Part shown: piece after piece, positions 35,955-46,492 of the stretch
How positions within the stretch are numbered: the first letter of the stretch is position 1
How the letters are laid out: each line of letters opens with the position of its first letter
Assembly (NCBI GenBank): GCA_006176705.1
Contig: QRFJ01005056.1
Location: forward strand, 165,827-229,826
Origin: Cocos nucifera
Lineage: Eukaryota > Streptophyta > Magnoliopsida > Arecales > Arecaceae
Direction of reading: 5' to 3'
Length of the DNA: 64,000 bases
Translations under genes and position numbers: made by a program
The notes under the pieces: generated by a model
The model's database searches: none
Told to the model about the DNA's origin: nothing
Seen by the model: only the letters and a program-made list of their open reading frames with translations

Positions 35955-36593
35955 CTATCCTGTGTCGAATATTGGATTGACAAATTCCAATGGTTTTGGA
36001 TTGCCAATCTCAGAAAGTTGATGTTGATTTTTAATCCCATTATTGATATATTCACTGTTAATTTTTGGGATATATTTTATGATTCCATTCTCAGACCCAT
36101 GTTTATTAAGAATTACTCCTATTTGTTCTTCTAAAATGCTCATGAATGGAGTTTTAGGAGTTAAGTTTGATTCAATGGGTGCTGGAATGGTGACTAAAGG
36201 CGGTTTTAATTCTGGAGGTAAATTAATGTGATCCTGCTTAAACAACTCCATTGATATTTCATTACATGCCTTTTGATTTTTATAAGAAGAACCAGCTTCT
36301 AGGGTTGAAGGGAATAGGACATTAGGTTTATAAGTCTCGGGTAAATCATCTATTCTCTTTTCCCTTATTTCTATCTCATTTAAACTGGAACTAGCATCAG
36401 TACTAATTCCTGGCTTGGGTTCTTCTATGTGGTTAGTCTCAGTACTAACCAGTTCCTCTAAATTTTTATTTTGGCTAGCATCAGTACTAGCCTCTCTCAC
36501 CTGGTCTTGGTATGGGTCCATAAGAATCCTATAGCTTTTAAGTTCAGGAATTACTTTGGTATTCTCAAATTGGAAGATTCTTAGATGAAACAT
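35955..36593 (-). CDS. Unknown ORF in the Athila-like element
   Basis: A 212-codon open frame follows the gag remnant on the minus strand. It is rich in Glu, Asn, Pro and Ser and contains REASTDAS and GISTDASSS, a short internal repeat. A KQDHINLPPELKPP stretch vaguely recalls the segment before RT in Athila polyproteins. I do not recognise a domain. It may be the remnant of the gag-pol linker joined to the 3' end by deletion of pol. Downstream, the LVGRQPN-type sequence (plus strand GGGTTGCCTCCCAACAAGCG at 35898) is the usual phrase after Athila pol. Confidence 0.5.
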   Translation of the reverse strand: MFHLRIFQFENTKVIPELKSYRILMDPYQDQVREASTDASQNKNLEELVSTETNHIEEPKPGISTDASSSLNEIEIREKRIDDLPETYKPNVLFPSTLEAGSSYKNQKACNEISMELFKQDHINLPPELKPPLVTIPAPIESNLTPKTPFMSILEEQIGVILNKHGSENGIIKYIPKINSEYINNGIKNQHQLSEIGNPKPLEFVNPIFDTG

Positions 36594-36699
36594 TAGATTG
36601 ATAATTTAATCCAGGTGGTTGGTGGTCATTAGGTGGGTTGTTTGAAATTGGTAGGTTCGGTAGTTGATCTAGTTCTCTCCTCATGTTAGACTCAACTAA

Positions 36700-37259
36700 T
36701 TATCCTATTTGAGCTTCTAGTCTGGCGATAGATTGCTGTTGAGTTAGAATTAATTGTTGAAGTTGGTTAAATCTATCATCAGCTAGATTGGTCTGTTGAG
36801 GAGGTGGGTATGAAGGCTGATTATAATATGATGGCTGGTTAAACTGACTAGGCTGACCATTATTATAGGCATAATTTTGATAATTTTGCTCAAGTGAAAT
36901 TTGGGTCTGAGCCTGAGTCTGTTGGGATGTCCAAGAAAAATTAAAGTTACTCCAATCTGAATTATATGAATTTGAAAATGGGTCATTAATCAATTTGGAG
37001 TATCCTTGAGTAGCTTGAACTTGTTCTTGGATAAAATATGGAAACTGTGCAGTCATAGGATATTCACTTACATGATGGGTTGGACTAGCACAGATTGAAT
37101 AATTCTCTCCTGATAATTAGAAGATTGTTGACCTAGGGTTAGGAGTTGATCTATTTTCTGATCAAGAAGGTCAACTTTATCTAATTTTTGGACTATTAGA
37201 TTCATATTAGCCATTTGATTATTATGTTTAATGTGAATCAACCATTCAATTAAGTTCAA
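36700..37259 (-). pseudogene. gag: Athila-like gag C-terminal remnant
   Basis: Two minus frames (37068-37259 and 36700-37056) together give the gag end. The second has EQVQATQG followed by NDPFSNSYNSDWSNFNFSW, the pattern of Athila gag after the zinc knuckle. A Tyr/Gln/Pro-rich stretch (YNQPSYYNQPSYPPPQQ) and LTQQQSIARLEAQIG at the end are also typical. The zinc knuckle itself is degraded between the two frames, and the gag N-terminus is missing. Confidence 0.75.
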
Positions 37260-37732
37260 CTAAATCAGAAAAAGCGATTTCCTACCATGCATGTATTAGT
37301 GTAACCCTAATGTATGGTTTAAAAATTTTTAGAATATTTTTTTTATTTTTTATTATTATTATTATTTTATTATATTAAAAATTAATTTTTTTAATTATTT
37401 TTAATTTTTAATTTTAATTTAATTTAATTTAATTTAATTTTTAATATTTTTTTAGTTAGTTTAATTTAATTTTTATTTTATTTTATTTTTATTTTATTTT
37501 TAGAGGAGAAGAAAGAAAGAGTTCTAAAGAAGAGGTCCTAAGGAGTCCTAGAACTAAGAAGAAAGAGAAGAATTAGGTTTAATTAGGTTTGATGTTGGTT
37601 AGCAATCAAGTTGGTCAATCAATCCTGACTAAGGGTTATCCTAGATCTAGACAGCTCCTAACTGCCAAGGTCACCTTCAAGCCCTCCAAGTGTAGGATTA
37701 GCCAATCAACTAGCCAGGTAAGTGTAAGGTCG

Positions 37733-37870
37733 GTGGGAGTCCCCCCGTTGCTTGCCTTAGACACCAATTGTGCTTGGCCAGGTAAGCGAACGGAACCAAT
37801 TAGAAACCACCTTCCTTCGGGCCCAATCGTCCCTGAACCACTTTCCTAGACACCAGTCAAATTGACTTAT
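37733..37870 (-). other. Leader segment similar to one in the copia element
   Basis: On the plus strand GTGGGAG, TTGCCTTAGACACCA, TGGCCAGGTAAGC and ACCAATTAGAAACCAC occur in the same order and spacing as at 45375-45455 in the copia leader. It lies between the PBS and gag of the Athila-like element. Confidence 0.55.
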
Positions 37871-38310
37871 CCTAACCCGGTTCAACTCTTAGGATTCCTT
37901 GTCCTATTGAGCTCGAGTTCCTAGGGTTGATGTCTAATTGATTTTAAAATTAAAGGCTTAGGTCAATGCAGGATGCTGGTTGGTTGTTTGTGGGCTAAGG
38001 AAGGGTGATCAAATCCCCACCTTATCTTGTTTAATTGGGTTGTGCCCTTAATTTGATTTAATATGAATATGCAAAAAAAAAAAAAATTCAATCAAAGGGT
38101 TCTATGCAATTTAAACTAGATGCATGCAACTAATTGTAATTCTGAAAGGCTTACCTTGCCTCCAGCAATCACCAAAAAAAAAAATAAAAATAAAAATAAA
38201 AATAAAGATAAAAATAAAACTAATATGATGCATGCTCTAAGCAGTTAGGGTTTCTAATCTTATCATGAGGCTTTTAATTAGGTTTAAATAAATATTTTTT
38301 AAATTAATTT

Positions 38311-38342
<32 letters not shown>

Positions 38343-38522
38343 GAAAAGAGGACTAGGGTTAGGATTGATCTCACCAGGCAAAACTTCTGATGCTTTCTTC
38401 ATTTTCTCTTTTTTTTTCTACAAAATAAATAAAAAAAATTAGTAAGCAATATTAAAAATAAATTAATTTATAATTTATTTATAAAAAATCAAAGAAATCA
38501 AAGAAAAAAAATAGCATCTATT

Positions 38523-38640
38523 CCTTCCCCGGCAACGGCGCCAAAAACTTGATGCATTTGCCGAAATTATTTTTAATAAATCAAAGAAATCAAAATCAAA
38601 AATCAAAAACCTTCCCCGGCAACGGCGCCAAAAACTTGAT
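38523..38640 (-). other. Duplicated primer-binding site of the Athila-like element
   Basis: A 31-base block holding the PBS occurs at 38523-38553 and again at 38610-38640, 87 bases apart. The second overlaps the LTR edge and is the functional one. The first is followed on the plus strand by GCATTTGCCG in place of the LTR. Confidence 0.85.
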
Positions 38641-40263
38641 AGGTACGCGATGTTGTCGTTAAGACACCGTGTTTATCAGTTTAATCCGACTTCTTAAAAT
38701 CATTGAAAATGCGTAGATAGTAGTGAGTCGGGTCGAATCCACAGGGAAGGTAGTGTTTTTAGATTTGAAATCTTTGATTTTTAAAAGAAAAAAAAAAAAA
38801 GAAGAGTTTTAGGATCAAAAGTGAAGTCGGAAAATAAAAAAATGCAAAAATTAAAAGGTGCAGGAATTTAAACTTGGTACTAAGATCTACTAGTTAGATC
38901 TTAGCATCTACTTGCAAAGCAATAATTTAAAGTGCAGAAATTAAATTACAATAAAAATAAAAAGCAAGAAATTAAAATGCAAAAAAAATAAAATTTTTAT
39001 TAATTAAAATTTTAGAATTTAAATACATAAAATTTAAAAAGAAAAAAATAAAATAAAATAGCCTGATCTCTGATCTTGGATCGGCATTGGCAGAAAGATG
39101 GTGTAGAAGCTCGGCTCTTCTTCTCGGCACCCGTTGCTTCGAAGCAGCCTTTAACCCATAGCCTGGCTTCGCCCTGTACCAAAGCTTCACCTTGATCGGA
39201 GATATTGATTTCTGGATGGCCTGGGGTCCTTTTTATAGAGCTAGGAGGGCTGGATATTTTTTCTCTAAAGGCAATATGGGACTAATAGCCTTTGTAATCA
39301 TCAAAATATAAAAGAAATTTGGATAAAATTTGAATCAAAATAGCTCTGATATGACTCTGATAAATCTGATAAAATCCAGCCATTCAATAGGAATCCAACG
39401 GTCCAAAAATCATCAAAATCGGATGCAGATAAGCTCAGATCGGGTCGGATTAAATTCTGGCCGTTGGATCGCGCTTGATCGAGGAAATCTGGCCGCAAAT
39501 CATGCGCTTCGGGAGTCTTGATCACCGCCGGCAGCATTCTGGACCGTCGGATCATCGCCTGGATCGAGCGCTGCCGTCCGATGGTGATCCGCGTGATGTT
39601 TGTATCTGAATAAAATTCGGAAGCAACCACAGCCGTCCGATCCTGACCGCAAACAACCACATCCGTCCGATCGCGCAATAACTGTTCCCATGGACCGCGT
39701 GGACCGGCCGCACCGCACACCGCAACCAATCAGCGCCGCTGTTGTCGGACGAAAAGACTAAATTACCCTTGTGAGCCGCGATAAATTTCTGTAGACCCTT
39801 TAAGGGGTCTAGGTCCACCACGTGGCAATCTCTGATTCGCCGGAATTTGCTGAGCTGGCGGTCCACGCCTGGATCGTGGACCGGCTGATGGCTTCAACGG
39901 CTGAGTCGGCTTGATGGCTCGGCTTGGCTTGGTGGCTCGGCTTGCGGAGCCGGCTGAGCCGTTTTCTTTTTTTATTTAATTTTTATTTATTTTATATTTT
40001 TTAAAAATTTATATCTTTTCCATTTTAGCTCTGTTTTACTTAAAATTTATTTCGTTGTGATCAAAAAAATGAGCTCTTTCTATTGATAATAAAATTTTAT
40101 TTTTTAATTTTTATTATTTTTTATTATTTTTTAATTAATTTTTTAATTAATAAAAATATAAATTTTTCAAAAATTATATATAAATTGATTTATAATTCTT
40201 AAAAATTAATATAAATTAATTAATAAATTAATACTTTTATTGGTGAATTTATGATGCTTATCA
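38637..40263 (-). repeat. 5' LTR of the Athila-like element
   Basis: It runs TGATAGGTAC to CTTATCA, next to the PBS. A minus-strand TATA box is at 39228-39237. Differences from 33056-34684 are few and include short indels in A and T runs. Confidence 0.92.
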
Positions 40264-41185
40264 ATTAACCATTCGATTGGATCATGAACTCTAATGTGTG
40301 TGATCTTATAAGTCTGAACCTAAGCTGATAGTATAAAAATAAATTTTTATATCAATCAAAGTGACCATCTAGCAATGGTACCCGACGATCGGATAGATCG
40401 AATGTATAGAACAACATCCTTAGAATCCATATGAATATAGTTTTCATATAATTCATCTCCTTGACCAAAATACTCATAGGACATCTCAGAGTTCAACTAT
40501 TAACTTTGATCAGACTGTCCACATTGTATTTCAAAATATCAAATCCATCTTATGGATTATTCTGACCAAGGTTATGCTATATTGAAATACAGTGATACAT
40601 TCTTCTCCAACTCTTGAAGTAGTCAATCCCAACTTAATCACACCAACTTTGCAAGTACTTAACTGTGCCCAAAAATCTTTCATTATTAAATTAGAAATTT
40701 AGTTAGTCTGGTACCAAAGCATAGTGAGTTGCTTACAAGTCACTGAGATAATTTCAGATATAAGGGATACTTATACCTACATGCCATCAGAGACATTCTC
40801 GATAGCAGAATGCTCTGAAGTTGGTCATGTTCAGTGATGATGTATCCCTACATCTCACCTGTATGCCATACCAATTTCTTCATACTCTTTGATTAAGAGG
40901 ACAACCAACCTATATGGCATACAGCGATCTATGATCGATAGATGTTGTCGTCCTTATTAACAACCTTGATCATGAATAGTTTTAAGAACTAATTGATAAA
41001 TCCTCCCTTAATCAAATCTAAATAGTTTTAAAGACTTTATCATAATAATGAAGTTCGTTAGAAGGTGAAAACTTATGATGAAAAATACTAAAAATATATT
41101 TTATTAATTAATAAATTAATTATAATTATAATATAGCTCAATCATCAACAGGCTGATGATTGGCTTTAGAACATATTTTCTAACA
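40264..41185 (-). repeat. 3' LTR of the copia element, proximal part
   Basis: It resumes after the ATTAA duplication (40264-40268), matches 48060-48988 and ends TTCTAACA. The polypurine tract on the minus strand (AGGATAAGTGAAAGT) lies at 41186-41200. Confidence 0.85.
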
Positions 41186-44100
41186 ACTTTCACTTATCCT
41201 AAAGCCACTCGGTATAGTATTTAATACCCATCTTTGACTTGTAGTTGTCAAACTCCTTAATTTCCAGTGCTTTAGTGAAGGAGTTAATCAGGTTCTCATT
41301 TTCATCAATCTTTTAAAGATCACGTCACCTCGATCTACGATCTTCTAGATCAAGTGAAAATAGTACAGAATATGCTTCGTTTGTTAGTGTGCCTTCAGTT
41401 CCTTCGCTTGAGCTATGGCACCAGTGCTATCATAGTAGAGTAGGACCGGACCATCTAGGGAGGATGCTACTCTAAGCTTGGTGATAAACTTTCTTAGCTA
41501 CACAGCTTTCTTTGCGGCATCTGATGCTGCAATATACTCTACTTCGTAAATAGAGTTTGCCATAGTATACTGCTTGAAACTCTTCCAGCATATGCCTCCA
41601 CCATTCAAAGTAAAGATATATCCCGACATGCTTCATCATAGTCAGATTGAAAGCTGAAGTCTGTAAATCTCATAAGTTTTAGATCTGACTCATCATAAAC
41701 CAACCATTAGTCCTTAATATTTCTCAAATACTTAAGGATGGCTTTAACCACTTTTCAATAGTTTTCTCTAAGATCAGATTGGTATCTACTCACTACTCCT
41801 GGTGAGTTTGCCACGTCTGATCTCGTACATGTCATGACGTACATGATAGATCTCACTATCAAAGTATATGGGACTCTACTCATACTCTCTCTCTTCAGAA
41901 GTTATCGGATAATCCTTCTTAGAGAGAGAAATTTCATAGCCTATCGAGAGATATCTCTTTTTAAAATTCTTCATGCTGAACCTTTTCAGCATAGTATCTA
42001 TGTATGTGGACTAGGATAATCCAAGCATCTTTTTAGATCTATCCCTATAGATCTTCATCCCTAGGATGTAGGATGCTTCACCCAAGTCCTTCATGAAGAA
42101 CTGAGATGACAACTAAACTTTTATTCTCTACAGTGTGGGGATGTCATTCTCGATTAAAGAATATCATCCATGTACAAGATAAGAAATAACACTATTGGAC
42201 CATTTGCCCATTTGTAAGTGCAGGGCTCTCATCCATTCTTAACAAAGCCATACGTTTTGATCATCTTATCAAAACATATGTTCCAACTCCGAAATACCTA
42301 CTTTAATCCATAAATAGATCTCTAAAGCTTGCATACCTTGGACTTGTCTGTGGATGTGAACCCCTCAGGTTGTATCATTTATATCTCTTCGATCAGCTAT
42401 GTATTTAGAAAAGTTGTCTTCATATTCATCTGTTAGATCTCATAGTTTAGATGGGCAGCAATCGCAAGCATTATCCAAATGAATTTGAGTATTGCCATAG
42501 GAGAGAATGTCTCATCATAGTCAATACCATAACATTGACCATACCCCTTAGCAACCAGATGAGCTTTATAGGTCTCCACCTTTCTATCTACACTCCTCTT
42601 CCTTTTGAAGATCCACTTACACCTAATGAATTTAATCCCTTCTGGTGGGTCAGCCAATGTCCACACATCATTGACCTTCATGGACTCCATTTTGAACTTT
42701 ATAGCCTCAAGCCATTTTTCAAAATTAGGTCTCTGCATTGCATCCATATAGGTGATCGGATCCTCATCATTCTCATCGAATTCTATGGGATCACCATCCC
42801 AAACCAAGAAACCATAGTATTATCTAGCTAACATGGTACTCTACCAGATCGCCTTAATGATGTAAGTACATTAGGCATCGGATCTGATCTAATCAAATTT
42901 AACTTAGGTTCAGCTACAGATGTCGGTCTTTCTACCTGTTGAACTTCATCAAGTTCAATCTTAGAGATAATAGTTTCTTCACCAAGGAACTCTTTTTCTA
43001 TAAGGATTGCCTTAAGGCTGACGAACACCTTTTGTTCTTCAGCTTGGTAGAAATAGTAATCCTTAATTTTTTGAGGATATCCTATAAATATATACTTATC
43101 AAACCAGGATCCAAGCTTATCTGTATGCAATTATTTGACATAGGCTGGACATCCCCAAATCCATAGGTGAGAGAGTGTAGGCCTACGCCCAGTCCATATC
43201 TCATATGGAGTCTTTGTGATAGATTTACTTGGTATATTGTTCAATATATAACATGCAGTCTCAAGAGCATAACCCCAAAATGAAACAGACAAACTAGCAA
43301 ATCCCATCATGAATCGAACCATATCTAATAAGATTCAATTTCTCTTTTTTGATATACCATTATGCTATGGTGTTCCTAGAGAAGTCTACTGTGAGAGAAT
43401 CTCATTCTCTCCTAGATATGTTAAGAACTCATTATATAAATATTCACCTTCTCGATTCGATCGAAGAGTTTTAATACTCTTTTCTATTTACTTTTCTACT
43501 TCACTTAAAAATCTTTTAAATATTTTAAATGAATCTGACTTATGTTTCATCAAATATGCATATCCATACCTGGATAGATCATCTATGAAAGTGATGAAGT
43601 AGAAATATCCATCTCTAGCACCTATGCTCATTGGTCCACATACATTGGTATGTACAAAACCTAAGAGCTCAGTGGCTCTCTCATCTTTTCCAACAAAAGG
43701 TGACTTGATCATTTTTCCAAGAAGATAGGACTCATAGGTTGGAAGTAATTCACAATCACTGACTTCGAGGATTCTCTCTTAGGTCAATCTGTTTATCCTA
43801 TTCTTGCTAATGTGACCTAGCCTACAGTGCCATAGGTAGATATTAGAAATATTATCTAATTTAGGATATTTTTTAGAAGTGTACATTACACTCACAAGCT
43901 ATGATGAAATGTAAATACCATTTTTTTGTTGTTCTTGCATTATTGTAATATCATTCATAATGATATCACAATAATCTTCCTTTATAGATAAATGATAATC
44001 ATCTTTAGCCAAAAGTCTAATAAAAATTATATTCATTAGAAAGAAAGGATAATAATGATATTCATTTAAAAAAATGATATTAGTATTGAGAATAAGTTGA

Positions 44101-44420
44101 ACTATTTCTATAGTTAGAACTAGAATAGACCTTCTATCTCCAACATTTAGGAATCGCTCATTATTTTCAAATCTTCTACTAATTTGAAGTTCTTACAATG
44201 TATTGCAAATATGGACTGGACTTTTGGTATCTAATATCTAAGTAGAAATATCATAAATAGAAAAATTATAAGGTATTATCATATAACATCCTTGATCAGC
44301 AACTATTTGCTCATCTCTCTTATTCAGCCTATTGGGGTCATGGGAATTAAGATACTAAGGATAGTTTCTCTTCCAATGCCCCCTACTTCTTACCATAGAA
44401 GCATTCTGCCTAATCTAGAT
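41186..44420 (-). pseudogene. Copia gag end, protease, integrase, RT and RNase H remnants
   Basis: Read on the minus strand. A decayed zinc knuckle (GHWKRNYP, about 44360-44385) is followed by a protease motif altered to DTKSPVHICN (about 44220). The gag-pre-integrase WHCRLGH is at about 43812-43832. In the integrase (43488-43712) the first catalytic Asp of HTDVCGP is Asn (43644-43646). FWGYALETACYILN and PYEIWTGRRP follow at 43131-43322. RT (42433-42807) has CKWIFKRK and KAHLVAKGY; the catalytic box reads YMDD (42163-42174). RNase H continues to about 41200 with stops. The element is plainly inactive. Confidence 0.85.
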
Positions 44421-46478
44421 TATTCTTTAATCTTATATTTAAACTAGATAGAGATGCCCTAGCACGAACCACTTCGTGCTGTTGAACAACATTCAACTTT
44501 CGATACTTATTATCGAAGTTGGGTCCCATAAGTTTATCACTATCTAACAGTGAATGGAGCAACTATAGTTTGGATTTAATTGCATAAAGAAGAATCAAAA
44601 GTCTAATTAGTAATTGATTCATTAAACCTAAAGATTTGAACTTTAATCAAAAGGTTCTTCCATTATTTTATTCTAACTGGTAGCCTCTACCTCCAATTTA
44701 AGAAATTATCCAGATTCCTTAGTGGATACTAGAATCCACATAGACTGCACACAAGCCTAATTATGGTTGGTCAACCCATGTACATCTAAGGATAGGTTCA
44801 TAACTAATTACTTCTTCAAATAATTTCTAGTAATTTAATTTTATCTCAGGTATCTTTTTAGTAGGCTAGGGCCTCCACTGAAAATTTTAGTTAGGTCCAA
44901 CCATTAACATGATCATACTTGGTCCATCTAATTAATGAATAATTAAGCTCGACTATGGTTGACCAATCTAATCATCATTTAGAGAGACATGGCCAAGAAA
45001 TCATATTATGAATGATAATTCCATTAGCGGATAAGCACCAGACCTATGGACCTCCAATGATTATCCAACTAATGAATCCATTATCATCCACTTAATGGGA
45101 GGCTATGATCTAGTTATCATCATAATTATTTTATTTTAAGAATCTAATAATTTTAGAAGATTTTAATTTAAGAAAGAGAGAAGGTCAGATGAACCAACTT
45201 ATCATGATCCTTCCACTGACTTCACCAAGTCAGCTTAAAGGAGATCATTAATAGGTTGATCTAGGAGCACACTAAATCAGTCACATTGATTTACCTAACT
45301 AACATGGGTCTGCTCGAATAATCAAGTAATCCAATCAAAATATAATTTTACCAAGAGATCAGATAAGTTCGATTAGTGGGAGGGTCTGCCAAAGTTTGCC
45401 TTAAATACCATTAGAAATGGCCAGCTAAGCAGGCTACCAATTAAAGACCACTAGTCTGATTTATCTTAGATATCAACTGATTTAATTAGTCTTGATTAGA
45501 TCAACCTAATAGTTCATGCTAAACCATGTAGCCAAGAATCAAGTCTATTTTGGATCTTGTTAAAGATATGGACTTGACCAACTACAACTATTATAATTGA
45601 TCTAGAGAATCCTTGATCTAATCTAAGACAACAATTGATTAGATTTAGTCAATTCTCTAATTAAGTTTATTTTTTAATCTAACCCTAGGTCTAACCCAAT
45701 TAATGGACCTAATCCCTACTAACATATTTAACCCAATGTGTTATGATTTGTGTCTTAGGATCTTCAATTCACAATCCTACATCCTAATCAAACAACTTCT
45801 TAATTCTTAATTAAGTTATGGGCTGAGGGTTGGGGTTCAACTTTTCAAAAATAATTTTTATATTTATAAAATAATTTTATAGCATAGTTCTACTAACCAA
45901 GTTGCATGTTTGATTCATAATCAATATGCAAGTAAGATAAGCGTGAAACTACTTTAGATCTAATCTAAACTGGTTCATGTAATTGAAATAGTTTCAACTC
46001 CAATCAATCATAAATTATCTTAGATCAAATCTAACATATTTATAATGATTAAAATTAGATTAAAAATATTTTTAATTAAATCATAAATTTTTTTAGATCT
46101 AATTTAAAATTTTATGATCAATATTTTAGATCAGCATGTACTAGAACAACCTCTCCACTATAAAGGGTAAACCTTACAACAGAACAATCTTATAATCAGT
46201 CTGTACAATCTAAAATTTTTATTTTTAGATCTAAAACTCTTTTAAATCTAATAAATTATAAATAAAATTAGATCATATTTAATAAATTTATGATAAAAAA
46301 TATATCTACATGAATTAGAATAATCTCTCCACTGTAAGGGATAAATCTTACAGCATGACAACCTTATAAGCAGTTCATGTGATCATGATTTTTAATTTTA
46401 AATTTAATAATTATAAATTAAATTTAATCTAAAAAATAATCTAAATATATAAAAAAAATTATGTAATAATGAACCTAG
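44421..46478. other. Long leader of the copia element, no gag recognised
   Basis: Two kilobases between the PBS and the zinc knuckle carry no open frame over 60 codons and no gag core motif. A segment at 45375-45540 resembles the leader of the Athila-like element. Either gag has decayed beyond recognition or unrelated sequence has replaced it. Confidence 0.5.
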
Positions 46479-46490
46479 GCTCTAATACCA
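46479..46490 (-). other. Primer-binding site of the copia element
   Basis: TGGTATTAGAGC on the minus strand, one substitution from the initiator-methionine type, two bases from the LTR edge. Confidence 0.8.
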
Positions 46491-46492
46491 AT

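Larger units (their letters stand above)
33056..40263 (-). mobile_element. Athila-like Ty3-gypsy element, reverse strand, non-autonomous and young
   Basis: LTRs of 1.63 kb (33056-34684 and 38637-40263) run TGATAGG to CTTATCA, with perfect ATTAA duplications at 33051-33055 and 40264-40268. On the minus strand a PBS with TGGCGCCGTTGCCGGGGA follows the right-hand LTR; this aspartate-tRNA type is characteristic of Athila. The interior is only 3.95 kb, holding a gag remnant and one further frame but no RT or integrase. The LTRs are almost identical, so the insertion is recent and was presumably mobilised by an autonomous relative. Confidence 0.9.
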
